Source: Myxococcales bacterium
Lineage (GTDB): Bacteria; Myxococcota_A; Polyangia; Fen-1088
Assembly: GCA_003158455.1 (NCBI GenBank)
Contig: PMJO01000255.1
Span: forward strand, 2,114-39,555
Direction of reading: 5' to 3'
Length of the DNA: 37,442 bases
Notes under the pieces: model-generated
What the model was told of the DNA's origin: nothing
Databases searched by the model: none
Seen by the model: only the letters and a program-made list of their open reading frames with translations
Part shown: piece by piece, positions 17,322 through 25,157 of the stretch
How the letters are laid out: each line of letters starts with the position of its first letter
How positions within the stretch are numbered: position 1 is the stretch's first letter
Position numbers and translations under genes: made by a program

Positions 17322-19688
17322 ATGGACGAGTTTTCACACCATCCGCCGGACGCCATTCCTGTCGAGGAAGAACGGCTCTTTGCCTGGGTCGCGCAGAGTC
17401 TGGCCGCGGCGGCGGCGCAAAAACCGGTGGGCAGCGGCAAAGCGCGGCGCGCGCATGCCTACGACGCCGAGTTGATGGCCCTGCGCGACGAGATCGGCGA
17501 GGCGCGCCTGGAGGACGTGCCGGCGCTCATCGCCCAGATGGAGCGCTTGCAGGAGGTTTCGCTCACCCGCGCTGGCCTGCAACACATGCTGGTGGATCCC
17601 AGCTCGCCCTATTTCGCGCACCTGCGCTTGCGCGAACGCGTGGCGGGACGGGGTGAGATCGAGCGCGACGTGTTCATCGGCCGCGCCACGTTCACCGATC
17701 CGCGTACCCATGTCGCCATCGTCGACTGGCGCAACGCCCCGGTCAGCCAACTATACTACCGCTATTCCGAGGGCAGTGACTACGAAGAAACTTTTGGCGA
17801 GCGCGAGGTGGAGGGCGACGTTCTGGTCAGGCGCACCGTGACCATCCAAGGCGGGAAGCTCTTGCGCATAGCCAGCCCGCAGGGGATTTGGGTCAAGCGC
17901 CGGCTGCCGGGTCAAGATGGGCCGGCCGAGATCTGGCAGCGCACGGACGCGCCCCTGCGCGAACTCGCGGGCGGCGAGCGCACTGCCTCGCGGCCTATCC
18001 CGCGTCGCGGGGTGCTGGGATCTGCGCGCGAGGATGAGCAAAGGCTGGATCGGCATTTGCCCGAGATCGCGGCTCTCATCGATCCGCGCCAGTTCGAGAT
18101 CATGACGGCACCGCACTCAGGTGTGGTGGTCATTCAAGGCGGCGCGGGCAGCGGCAAGACCACCATCGGACTGCACCGCATGGCCTATCTGGGTTTCGCC
18201 TTTCCCGATCGCTTCCCTGCCCGGCGCATGGTGGTGGTCACGCAAGGCACGGGCCTGGCCGCGTACATCGGCCAGGTGTTGCCGGCGCTGGGCCTGCCCG
18301 GAGTGCGCGTGGTCACCTTCGACCAATGGGCCGAGCGCGAGCTGCACAAGGCGGTCCCCTGGATCCACGCCACCCTCACCCAAGACGTGGTCCCCGCGGT
18401 CACCCGGGTGAAGAGCCATCCCGCCCTGCTGCACGAGCTGGAGCGCAAGGCCGCCGCCCGCAAGGGCAAACGCGGCTCGCGCGCGGCAGTGGAGTTGTGG
18501 GCCGATTTGCTCACCGACCGCGGCCTGCTGCTGTCGCTGCTACGCAACGATGCCGAGATGCCGGTGTCGGAGGCCGACATCCTGGAGGCGCACCGGATCA
18601 TGGTCACGCGCGTGCAGGCCATCGTCAGCCTGGATCCGCGCGATCGTCCCGCTGAGAAGAAGGCTGCGCCGCGACGAGCCCGGAGTAGAAACGGAGGAGA
18701 AGATCTGGAAGCACCCGGCGCGTGGGCGGCGGTGGGACTGGCAGAAAACCCTCGCGCAAAGACCGTGGATTCAGATCTGCCGGAGGGAGTGCGGCGCTTT
18801 GAAAGCGAGCGCGACGAGGTGGACGATGACGAGAACGTGCGCGGCGAGATTGGCATCGACGGACAGCGCACCGAGGACGATCAACCCCTGCTCGACGCCG
18901 ACGACCTGGCCATCATTCTGCGGGCCAATCAACTGGTACGTCCGGTGCAAGCCGCCCTCGCCCACCTATTTGTCGACGAAGCCCAGGATCTCTCGCCCAT
19001 GAAGCTGGCGGCGTTGATCGGGCAGACGCGATCCGGTCCGACGCGCCGGCTGCCCTCGCTGACCTTGGCCGGCGACACCGCCCAGAGGCTGTTTCTCGAC
19101 AATGGATTCGGCGACTGGCGGGCGGTGCTGGCGCATCTGGGCCTGGACCATGTGGCCATCGAACCCCTGCGCATCGCCTACCGCTCCACCTGCGAAATCT
19201 TGGAACTGGCCCGCTTCGCCATGGGACCCTTGCCCATCGATGTGCCGGCCGAGGCCAAACGGCGAGGCGCCCCGGTCGAGGCCTTTCGTTTCTCTGCGGT
19301 GGGCGCGGCCGTGGCCTTTCTCGCCGAGGCGCTGCGCGATCTCGCAAGCCGCGAGCCGCGGGCCACCGTGGCCCTGCTGGCCCGCTATCCCGAACAGGCG
19401 GATCGCTGTTTCGAGGGTCTGCGCCGCGCCGAGGTGCCCGCCCTGCGCCGGGTGCGCGCGCAGGAGTTCAACTTCCGGCCGGGCGTCGACGTCACCGACG
19501 TGCGCCAGGTCAAGGGCCTGGAATTCGACTATGTCGTCATGTTGGACACCAACGCCAGCAGCTACGGCACCGACGACGAATCCCGCCATCTGTTTCACAT
19601 CGGGGTGACCCGGGCCGCGCACCAGTTGTGGCTACTGGTCACCGGCACACCCAGTCCGCTGGTGCCGCCGGAAGTGTTGCGGGAGTGA
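17322..19688 (+). CDS. HelD-like superfamily 1 DNA helicase/RNA-polymerase-associated ATPase
   Basis: 788 residues from ATG 17322 (a TTG at 17316 is in frame but weaker). An N-terminal coiled-coil-like arm (about 35-85; LMALRDEIGEARLEDVPALI) precedes the motor. Motor motifs: Walker A GGAGSGKTTIGLHRMAYL (about 273-290), DEAQDLSPMKL (Walker B and motif II region, about 550), TLAGDTAQRLF, AYRSTCEILELA, VRQVKGLEFDYVVML and the C-terminal VTRAAHQLWLLVTG. The GxAGSGKTxxxLHRxAYL form is typical of HelD, which removes or recycles stalled RNA polymerase in Gram-positive bacteria. An acidic, low-similarity insert lies at about 440-515. A DNA-repair UvrD-like role is the alternative. Confidence 0.88.
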   Translation: MDEFSHHPPDAIPVEEERLFAWVAQSLAAAAAQKPVGSGKARRAHAYDAELMALRDEIGEARLEDVPALIAQMERLQEVSLTRAGLQHMLVDPSSPYFAHLRLRERVAGRGEIERDVFIGRATFTDPRTHVAIVDWRNAPVSQLYYRYSEGSDYEETFGEREVEGDVLVRRTVTIQGGKLLRIASPQGIWVKRRLPGQDGPAEIWQRTDAPLRELAGGERTASRPIPRRGVLGSAREDEQRLDRHLPEIAALIDPRQFEIMTAPHSGVVVIQGGAGSGKTTIGLHRMAYLGFAFPDRFPARRMVVVTQGTGLAAYIGQVLPALGLPGVRVVTFDQWAERELHKAVPWIHATLTQDVVPAVTRVKSHPALLHELERKAAARKGKRGSRAAVELWADLLTDRGLLLSLLRNDAEMPVSEADILEAHRIMVTRVQAIVSLDPRDRPAEKKAAPRRARSRNGGEDLEAPGAWAAVGLAENPRAKTVDSDLPEGVRRFESERDEVDDDENVRGEIGIDGQRTEDDQPLLDADDLAIILRANQLVRPVQAALAHLFVDEAQDLSPMKLAALIGQTRSGPTRRLPSLTLAGDTAQRLFLDNGFGDWRAVLAHLGLDHVAIEPLRIAYRSTCEILELARFAMGPLPIDVPAEAKRRGAPVEAFRFSAVGAAVAFLAEALRDLASREPRATVALLARYPEQADRCFEGLRRAEVPALRRVRAQEFNFRPGVDVTDVRQVKGLEFDYVVMLDTNASSYGTDDESRHLFHIGVTRAAHQLWLLVTGTPSPLVPPEVLRE

Positions 19689-19794
19689 ACTGCAGCACCC
19701 CGGCTTTCGCAGAACGAGCAGCAACCAACTGCGCCCCGCAAATGAAAGATACCCGCGCTTGTCGGCTAGCGAAGTTCAGGTATCCTCCCCAGCC

Positions 19795-21954
19795 ATGTAT
19801 ATGATTAATGCTGACTGCTGTTCACTGGGTCGCAATCCTGGGAAGGCACAAGTTGGGCTGGTCGCTGCTTGCATCGGCCTGCTATGCGCCCAGTGTGGTG
19901 GATCATCGAATACCTCAACCGCATCATCGTGCAATCTAATCGTCAACGGAAACGCCGAGGCCGCGACTGGCTCAGCCGACGGAACCCCTGTGCCAACCCC
20001 GGGCTGGGCGTCGACCGGCGAAGCCACCGCGGCCCAGTATGGCGTGGATGGATGGCCCGCACTCACGGACCCCGGGCCGACTGATCGCGGACTGAATCTC
20101 TTTTCGGGAGGGCCGTCCGATGCAGCGTCGTCGCTCACCCAAATCGTCAGCGTGAGTCAGTTTGCCAGCTCGATCGATACCAGCCACGTGACCTACGTGT
20201 TGTCTGGCTGGCTGGGCGGCTGGGAGGACCAAGGAGACAACGCGACTTTGACTGTGACCTTTCAGAGTTCAACCGGCAGCGCACTCGGCACCGGAAGCAT
20301 CGGCCCTGTCACACCGGCGGATCGTGCGAACGCCACGGGGCTCCTGCAGCGCTCGTCGAACGGCCAAGTGCCGCCGGGAACCCGCAGCGTGCTCGTCTCG
20401 CTCGTCATGGTCCGCAGCGATGGCACGGCGAACGACGGCTACGCGGACGACCTGTCTCTCGTATTCAGAGGCGTTGCTGCGACATCGCCGGCATCTGCCT
20501 GCCCGGCAAACGGCTCTCAACCCACTGGCGCGGGCGGCGCTTACGGCGGGACAGGCGGGAGCGGGTCCGGGGGCGGCGCGACCACCGTCAGCGGTGGCAC
20601 GACCAGTACAGGCGGAACCACGAGTTCGGGTGGTGTCAGCGGCGGCGGTACCGACGGCTCCACGAGCACGGACGTGCAGCGGCTGATCGCCGAGCTCGAC
20701 AAGCTCGCTGCCAACCAGTCCGCCGACCTCAACGGTGACGGCGTCGCCGAGGTCAAGGTCACCGTGGATCCGAGCGGGACGGTGACATGGTCGGTCGACC
20801 AGGACCACGACGGAACGGCCGAATACATTCGGACCTACCAGCCGAGCACCAAGACGGCTGTCTCGCTGATCGACGCGGACCAAGACGGGTTTGCCGAGAT
20901 CAAGACCACCAAACAGCCAGAGAATCGGGTAATCGAGAGGGACACCGACGGAGATCAGGTCTATGACTGGCGCCGCACCGACACCTATGACCGTTCGGCG
21001 GGGACCATCCGCACGGTGCTGGAGACGGCTCCCTCGGGCGACGGCAAGTATAGTGTGGTGAGCGACACGACCTCGCCGCTGCGCAAGGCGGCCTGCCCGC
21101 CGCCGCCGGCCGACACGCCCGAGGAGGAGTCCGACGTCTGCGACAAACCGATGGACCCGGCCACCGTCGGGAACCCGAACGATCACCTGGGCAGCAACCG
21201 TTACGGCACCTATAACAACTACGGCGCAACCGACGGTGCCGACGGTTCGTGCAGCGCCGCTCACTCGGCGCAGATCGCAGCCGCCTTTTACTGCGCACTC
21301 CAGCGCCTCCAGGACTGCCTCTCCGCCGCCAACAACGAGGAAGCCAAACGCATGTACGATGCCTTGGCCTCGAGCCAGCTCGCCATGTCCTGCAGCAACC
21401 ACTGCGGGAACGCTCAGGCTGCGGGCAATGAGGACGGCACGATGAGCTGGAACCCCGACTCGCTGGACAAGATAAGCTCCGATGAAGCATGCTCGGTGGC
21501 GCTGCACGAGATGATGCACTGGGCCGGCTCTCCCGACGATGGCGCCAACCACGGCGCCGGTGACGACCTTGTCTACTCCTGTGGCCGGTACTGCGGGGGT
21601 TCCAAGGGCTGTGCTGAGACAGACAGAAACACGCCCAAGAACTGCGGCATCACGCCCGCGCGTGACTGCGCGGCCTGCGCCGGCACAAGCGACGAGAAGG
21701 CCCGCTGCGGCCAGCGCACCACGCAGGTCCAGGGCGACCCGTGGCCGGGGATCTGCCACCAGGGCCTGGGCTGTATCGCTGGCGGGTGCGAGGACGTCCA
21801 GGCGGTGCAAACTGAGTACTGTGACGGTACGGTGATCGGCAAGCAGGCCGTGTGCTGCAACAGCTGCCCGGCGGACTGCAACCAGAGCAACGACTTCCCC
21901 TGCACGAGCACCATAGTCCCTCAGGACAAGTGCAAGACGCCTGACTGCCAGTGA
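19795..21954 (+). CDS. Secreted (lipo)protein with calcium-type repeats and a metzincin-like HExxHxxGxxD site
   Basis: 719 residues from ATG 19795. A hydrophobic signal (about 19-31) ends near CAQCGG, an imperfect lipobox. A jelly-roll-like N-terminal domain follows (about 43-225; NLIVNGNAEAATGSADG). A Gly/Thr/Ser linker (about 245-285) repeats GGTTSTGG-like units also seen in the two beta-helix lipoproteins further on. Asp-rich loops DLNGDGVAE, DQDHDGTAE, DADQDGFAE and DTDGDQVYD (about 310-400) look like EF-hand/thrombospondin-3-type calcium loops. The C-terminal Cys-rich domain holds HEMMHWAGSPD (571-581), matching HExxHxxGxxD, the zinc signature of snapalysin-type metzincins. Protease activity is inferred from the motif only. 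A stand-alone gene. Confidence 0.8.
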   Translation: MYMINADCCSLGRNPGKAQVGLVAACIGLLCAQCGGSSNTSTASSCNLIVNGNAEAATGSADGTPVPTPGWASTGEATAAQYGVDGWPALTDPGPTDRGLNLFSGGPSDAASSLTQIVSVSQFASSIDTSHVTYVLSGWLGGWEDQGDNATLTVTFQSSTGSALGTGSIGPVTPADRANATGLLQRSSNGQVPPGTRSVLVSLVMVRSDGTANDGYADDLSLVFRGVAATSPASACPANGSQPTGAGGAYGGTGGSGSGGGATTVSGGTTSTGGTTSSGGVSGGGTDGSTSTDVQRLIAELDKLAANQSADLNGDGVAEVKVTVDPSGTVTWSVDQDHDGTAEYIRTYQPSTKTAVSLIDADQDGFAEIKTTKQPENRVIERDTDGDQVYDWRRTDTYDRSAGTIRTVLETAPSGDGKYSVVSDTTSPLRKAACPPPPADTPEEESDVCDKPMDPATVGNPNDHLGSNRYGTYNNYGATDGADGSCSAAHSAQIAAAFYCALQRLQDCLSAANNEEAKRMYDALASSQLAMSCSNHCGNAQAAGNEDGTMSWNPDSLDKISSDEACSVALHEMMHWAGSPDDGANHGAGDDLVYSCGRYCGGSKGCAETDRNTPKNCGITPARDCAACAGTSDEKARCGQRTTQVQGDPWPGICHQGLGCIAGGCEDVQAVQTEYCDGTVIGKQAVCCNSCPADCNQSNDFPCTSTIVPQDKCKTPDCQ

Positions 21955-21999
21955 TGCAGCCTCGACAATAGGCCGCGTGGCTGGGTCATCCTCCACCAA

Positions 22000-22028
22000 A
22001 ATCCCCGAACCACAGAATCCCCGAACCA
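22000..22028. repeat. Two direct 13-bp repeats before the kinase gene
   Basis: AATCCCCGAACCA occurs at 22000-22012 and again at 22016-22028. They sit in the 203-bp gap before the double kinase gene, about 110 bp upstream of its -10-like box. They could be tandem regulator half-sites or simple slippage. Nothing else was recognised in this gap except the TAGAAT box. Confidence 0.4.
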
Positions 22029-22136
22029 GGTTGCCGGAGCACAGTCAAGTCGAAGGGATTTTCCAGAACCCCTCCCGACCTGCGTCTGCGCTACCTGGCG
22101 GTTTGGAATCTCTGCGCGACCACGGTGGTTCTGTCC

Positions 22137-22142
22137 TAGAAT
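22137..22142 (+). promoter_or_regulatory. TAGAAT -10 element for the double kinase gene
   Basis: TAGAAT lies 15 nt before the TTG at 22158. An in-frame stop overlaps the box (TAG at 22137), which limits the start codon to this short stretch and supports the TTG start. Confidence 0.45.
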
Positions 22143-22157
22143 GTTCTGGTCAATCCC

Positions 22158-24305
22158 TTGACCCCAACCACCGACACCGAACCGCAGCCGCCGGCGCGCT
22201 TTCCCCGCCGCTTCGGGCCGCGCTACGTCCTGCTCAAAGAACTGGGCCGCGGCGGTATGGGCCGCGTGTTCATGGCCTTGACCGGTCAGGCCGGGGTGGA
22301 GCGCGTGTGCGCGCTGAAGATCCTGCGCAGCTTCCAGCCCGGCCGCCATGCCGAGGAGATGACTCAGCGTTTTCTCGACGAGGCCAAGGTGGTGACCAAG
22401 CTGTCGCACGAAAACCTGGTCTACGTCTTCGACTTCGGGGTGCAAGACCGGCAGGGCTACCTGGCCATGGAATACGTGCAGGGCAAGACCTTCACCGAGG
22501 CGTGGAACCGCTGCGCGGTCAAGCGCACCGGGTTCCCCACCGGCGTGGCCATCTACCTCATCGGCGAGCTGGTGGCGGCGCTCGGCTACGCCCACCGGCT
22601 GGAGGGCATGAACCTCGTCCACCGCGACATATCGCCTTCCAATTTGATGCTGACCTATACCGGCGGGGTCAAGCTCATCGACTTCGGTCTGGCCCAGTGG
22701 AACGACAAGGTGGCGCAGACTGCCGCCGGCACCAACTGGGGCAAGGTCAGCTACATGTCGCCCGAGCAGTACCACGGCAAGCCGGTCGACCACCGCAGCG
22801 ATCTCTTTTCCGCGGGCATAATCTTGTGGGAACTGCTCACCGGACGGCAGCTTTTCCCCGCCGCCCAGCCACGCCAGCCCAACCACAAGGTCCCGCCGCC
22901 TTCCACTTTGAACACCGCCCTGTCCCGCAAATTGGACGAAGTGGTAGGCAAGGCCCTGGCCTTCAATCCGGCCGACCGCTTTGCCTCTGGCGAGGAGATG
23001 AGCGCGGCTCTGTTTGCCGAAATGCCACGCGACGGAGGCGGCAAGCTGGCGGCTGCGGCCTTTCTGACCCAGCTCTTCGACGCCGAAATGCGGGCCGAAA
23101 TGGCCGAGCAGCGCGAGTTGCTCCAGCGCGCCGCCGCCTTGGGCGGTGAGGTTCCGCCGCTGGAGGTGGACGACAGCGCGCCCGCGGAGAACGATCCCCT
23201 GATCGGGAAAACTCTAGGCGACCGCTACCACGTGCGGCGGCGCATCGGCGAGGGCGCCATGGGGCGCGTATACGAAGGCCACCACACCGGCATTGGCAAG
23301 CGGGTGGCGATCAAGATCCCGCGTCGAACCGAACGGCGGAAGAGCGAATTGGCCCGCCGCTTTCAGCGCGAGGCACTCGCGCCGTCGCAGATCGGCCACC
23401 CCAACGTGGTGGACGTGACCGATTGCGGGACCACGGAGGACGGCGATTTCTTCTTTGTCATGGAGTTCGTCGACGGCGTCGACCTGGAGGCACTGCTCAA
23501 GCGCGACGGGCCCATGGCGGTGGAGCGAACCCTGCTGGTCGCGGTGCAAGTGTGCCGGGCGCTTGAGGCCGCCCATCGCGCGGGCATCATTCACCGCGAT
23601 CTCAAACCCTCCAACGTCATGCTGGTGCGGCCGTCCGACGAGCAGGGCGATCTGGTCAAGGTGCTCGACTTCGGCGTCGCCAAGTTCTTGCGCGACGAAG
23701 CTGGACCCAACCTGACCGTGCCCGACGCCGCGGTGGGCACGCCCCGCTTCATGGCGCCGGAACAGATCGGCGGGGGTGGCGTGGTCGACTTCCGCGCCGA
23801 TATCTACGCCGTGGGCGGACTGCTCTACTTCATGCTGAGCGGCGGACACTGCCCCATCGAAGGCAGCAACGTGCAAGACCTGTGGCAGCGCAAGCTGACC
23901 GAGGACCCCACCCCGCTGCACCAGTATCGCTCCGACCTGCCCGACGACCTTGACGCCCTCATCATGCGTTGCCTGGCTCGGGATCAGGCCCGGCGTCCCG
24001 CCTCGGCCGATGACCTCAAGAAGCTCTTGCTCGCAGCCCTGGAAGAAGCGCGCACCATATCGAGCAGCCTGGCGGGTCTGAAGGTGCCCTCGGCGACCGC
24101 CTTGGTTCCCGACCCCAACCTGCACGATGGCAGCTTGTGGTGGAAGACGATCGCGGTGGTCACGGCCACGGCGGTGGTGGCTTGGGTTGCCGTGCGCCCC
24201 TTCTTCGTGCCTCGGCCTTCCCGCCCGCACCCGGCTCTGATCCAGGCACGCACGAGCACGCCATCACCCGCTGCCAACGGCTACGACGCGGGCGCGACGC
24301 GGTGA
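22158..24305 (+). CDS. Double-domain Ser/Thr protein kinase with C-terminal membrane anchor
   Basis: 715 residues, probable TTG start at 22158 (no ATG before residue 34). There are two complete Hanks-type kinase domains in one chain. Domain 1 (about 23-285): GRGGMGRV loop, ALKIL (Lys54), HRDISPSN, DFG, SPEQ. Domain 2 (about 353-620): GEGAMGRV, VAIKIPR, HRDLKPSN, DFGVAK, APEQ. Both keep Lys, catalytic Asp and DFG, so both look active. A membrane segment at about 663-685 (IAVVTATAVVAWVAV) is followed by a short Pro/Ser-rich outer tail, so the kinases face the cytoplasm with no large sensor domain. Tandem kinases may phosphorylate each other in a built-in cascade. It converges with the pseudokinase gene across a pseudogene. 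Confidence 0.9.
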   Translation: MTPTTDTEPQPPARFPRRFGPRYVLLKELGRGGMGRVFMALTGQAGVERVCALKILRSFQPGRHAEEMTQRFLDEAKVVTKLSHENLVYVFDFGVQDRQGYLAMEYVQGKTFTEAWNRCAVKRTGFPTGVAIYLIGELVAALGYAHRLEGMNLVHRDISPSNLMLTYTGGVKLIDFGLAQWNDKVAQTAAGTNWGKVSYMSPEQYHGKPVDHRSDLFSAGIILWELLTGRQLFPAAQPRQPNHKVPPPSTLNTALSRKLDEVVGKALAFNPADRFASGEEMSAALFAEMPRDGGGKLAAAAFLTQLFDAEMRAEMAEQRELLQRAAALGGEVPPLEVDDSAPAENDPLIGKTLGDRYHVRRRIGEGAMGRVYEGHHTGIGKRVAIKIPRRTERRKSELARRFQREALAPSQIGHPNVVDVTDCGTTEDGDFFFVMEFVDGVDLEALLKRDGPMAVERTLLVAVQVCRALEAAHRAGIIHRDLKPSNVMLVRPSDEQGDLVKVLDFGVAKFLRDEAGPNLTVPDAAVGTPRFMAPEQIGGGGVVDFRADIYAVGGLLYFMLSGGHCPIEGSNVQDLWQRKLTEDPTPLHQYRSDLPDDLDALIMRCLARDQARRPASADDLKKLLLAALEEARTISSSLAGLKVPSATALVPDPNLHDGSLWWKTIAVVTATAVVAWVAVRPFFVPRPSRPHPALIQARTSTPSPAANGYDAGATR

Positions 24306-24369
24306 CGTTGCCCGCCCAGTTCGCGACACTCACGTCGCGATCGTGTCGCAGAATGACGGTGTCGGCTGA

Positions 24370-25061
24370 CTGCAACTCGAACGCGGCGAGGGCGACCCGA
24401 TCTGCGGCCAGGGCAGCTCGTGCATCGTCGGCTGTCCCTACAAGGGCGGTGGTGGCCTTTGCAGCGTTGTGGGCCGGGAGGCATGTGGATGCGGAATCAT
24501 TGACCAGCCCTGCACCACCCCCGGTCTCGAGTGCCTGTACCCGAGCTGTTGCGACTATCAGGGGCTCTGTCTCACGCCCGACGAACGGCAGAGCGTGTGC
24601 GCCGGGCCTTTGGCCGCGAAATTCAACTGCACGCCCGGGGTCGGCAACCACGACGCAGGCAACGACGCCCCAGGCAGACTCGACGCGGGTTGGACCGCCG
24701 CGCCCGCTTGCGCACTTCCCTTTGACGTCGGGCCGTGCCGTGCGACGCAGTTGTTCCCGTGTACGCGTTCGTCGACGGCGCCTGCGTCGCCCGAGGTTGG
24801 GGAGGCTGCGGCGGAAACGCCAATCGCTTCTCGACGCTGGAAGAATGCATGGCGACCTGCGAAGGCCGCCCGGCTCCCTTGGGCTGCCCGCCGAACAGGA
24901 TAGCCCAGGAGATTTGCCTGGCCTGTGGGGACGCAGGTGGGTGCGCACACTACATGATGGTCTGTGCGGTGCCTTGCGACCCAGCCTCGACTACCTGCAT
25001 GAGCGTCCGGAATCTCTCAAGCTGCGTCCTTGGTGTTTGCCAGGCCGCCTATTGCGATTGA
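24370..25061 (+). pseudogene. Broken secreted Cys-rich protein with Kunitz/BPTI-like domain
   Basis: Two reading frames together make one plausible protein. The first, open from 24370, gives GDPICGQGSSCIVGCPYKGG, ACGCG and CLYPSCCDYQGLC, then the Kunitz beginning ACALPFDVGPC. The second, ending at TGA 25061, gives DAVVPVYAFVDGACVARG, WGGCGGNANRFSTLEECM and ATC, the rest of a Kunitz domain. At the join, GCCGT is present twice in tandem (24732-24736 and 24737-24741). Removing one copy restores the frame exactly within ...GPC-DAVVPVY. The N-terminus and signal peptide are also missing: a TGA at 24367 closes the frame. So the gene is a remnant. Kunitz domains typically inhibit serine proteases and are uncommon in bacteria. 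Confidence 0.7.
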
Positions 25062-25132
25062 GCAGCCAAGCGAGACGGGCAGTATCCCGATGAACTGCCG
25101 AGCCGCGGGCTCCTCAGTCTTCTGAAGCCGGT

Positions 25133-25146
25133 CTCAGTTTTCTGAG
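25133..25146. terminator. Small hairpin between convergent units
   Basis: CTCAG-TTTT-CTGAG forms a 5-bp stem in the 96-bp gap between the Kunitz pseudogene and the end of the pseudokinase gene. A similar sequence (CTCAGTCTTCTGA) lies 20 bp before it. A weak terminator is possible; the stem is short and there is no T-run after it. Confidence 0.25.
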
Positions 25147-25157
25147 CTTCCACTTCC

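Noticed and set aside
20269-21999. Long open frame (576 codons) on the minus strand opposite the metalloprotease-like gene
   Set aside because: Low-complexity Val/Ala/Arg product, without a ribosome site or family match; an antisense artefact of GC-rich codons.
21977-23149. Plus-strand open frame overlapping the kinase start in another frame
   Set aside because: No family match and Arg/Gly/Pro-biased; the kinase frame carries clear GxGxxG, HRD and DFG motifs.
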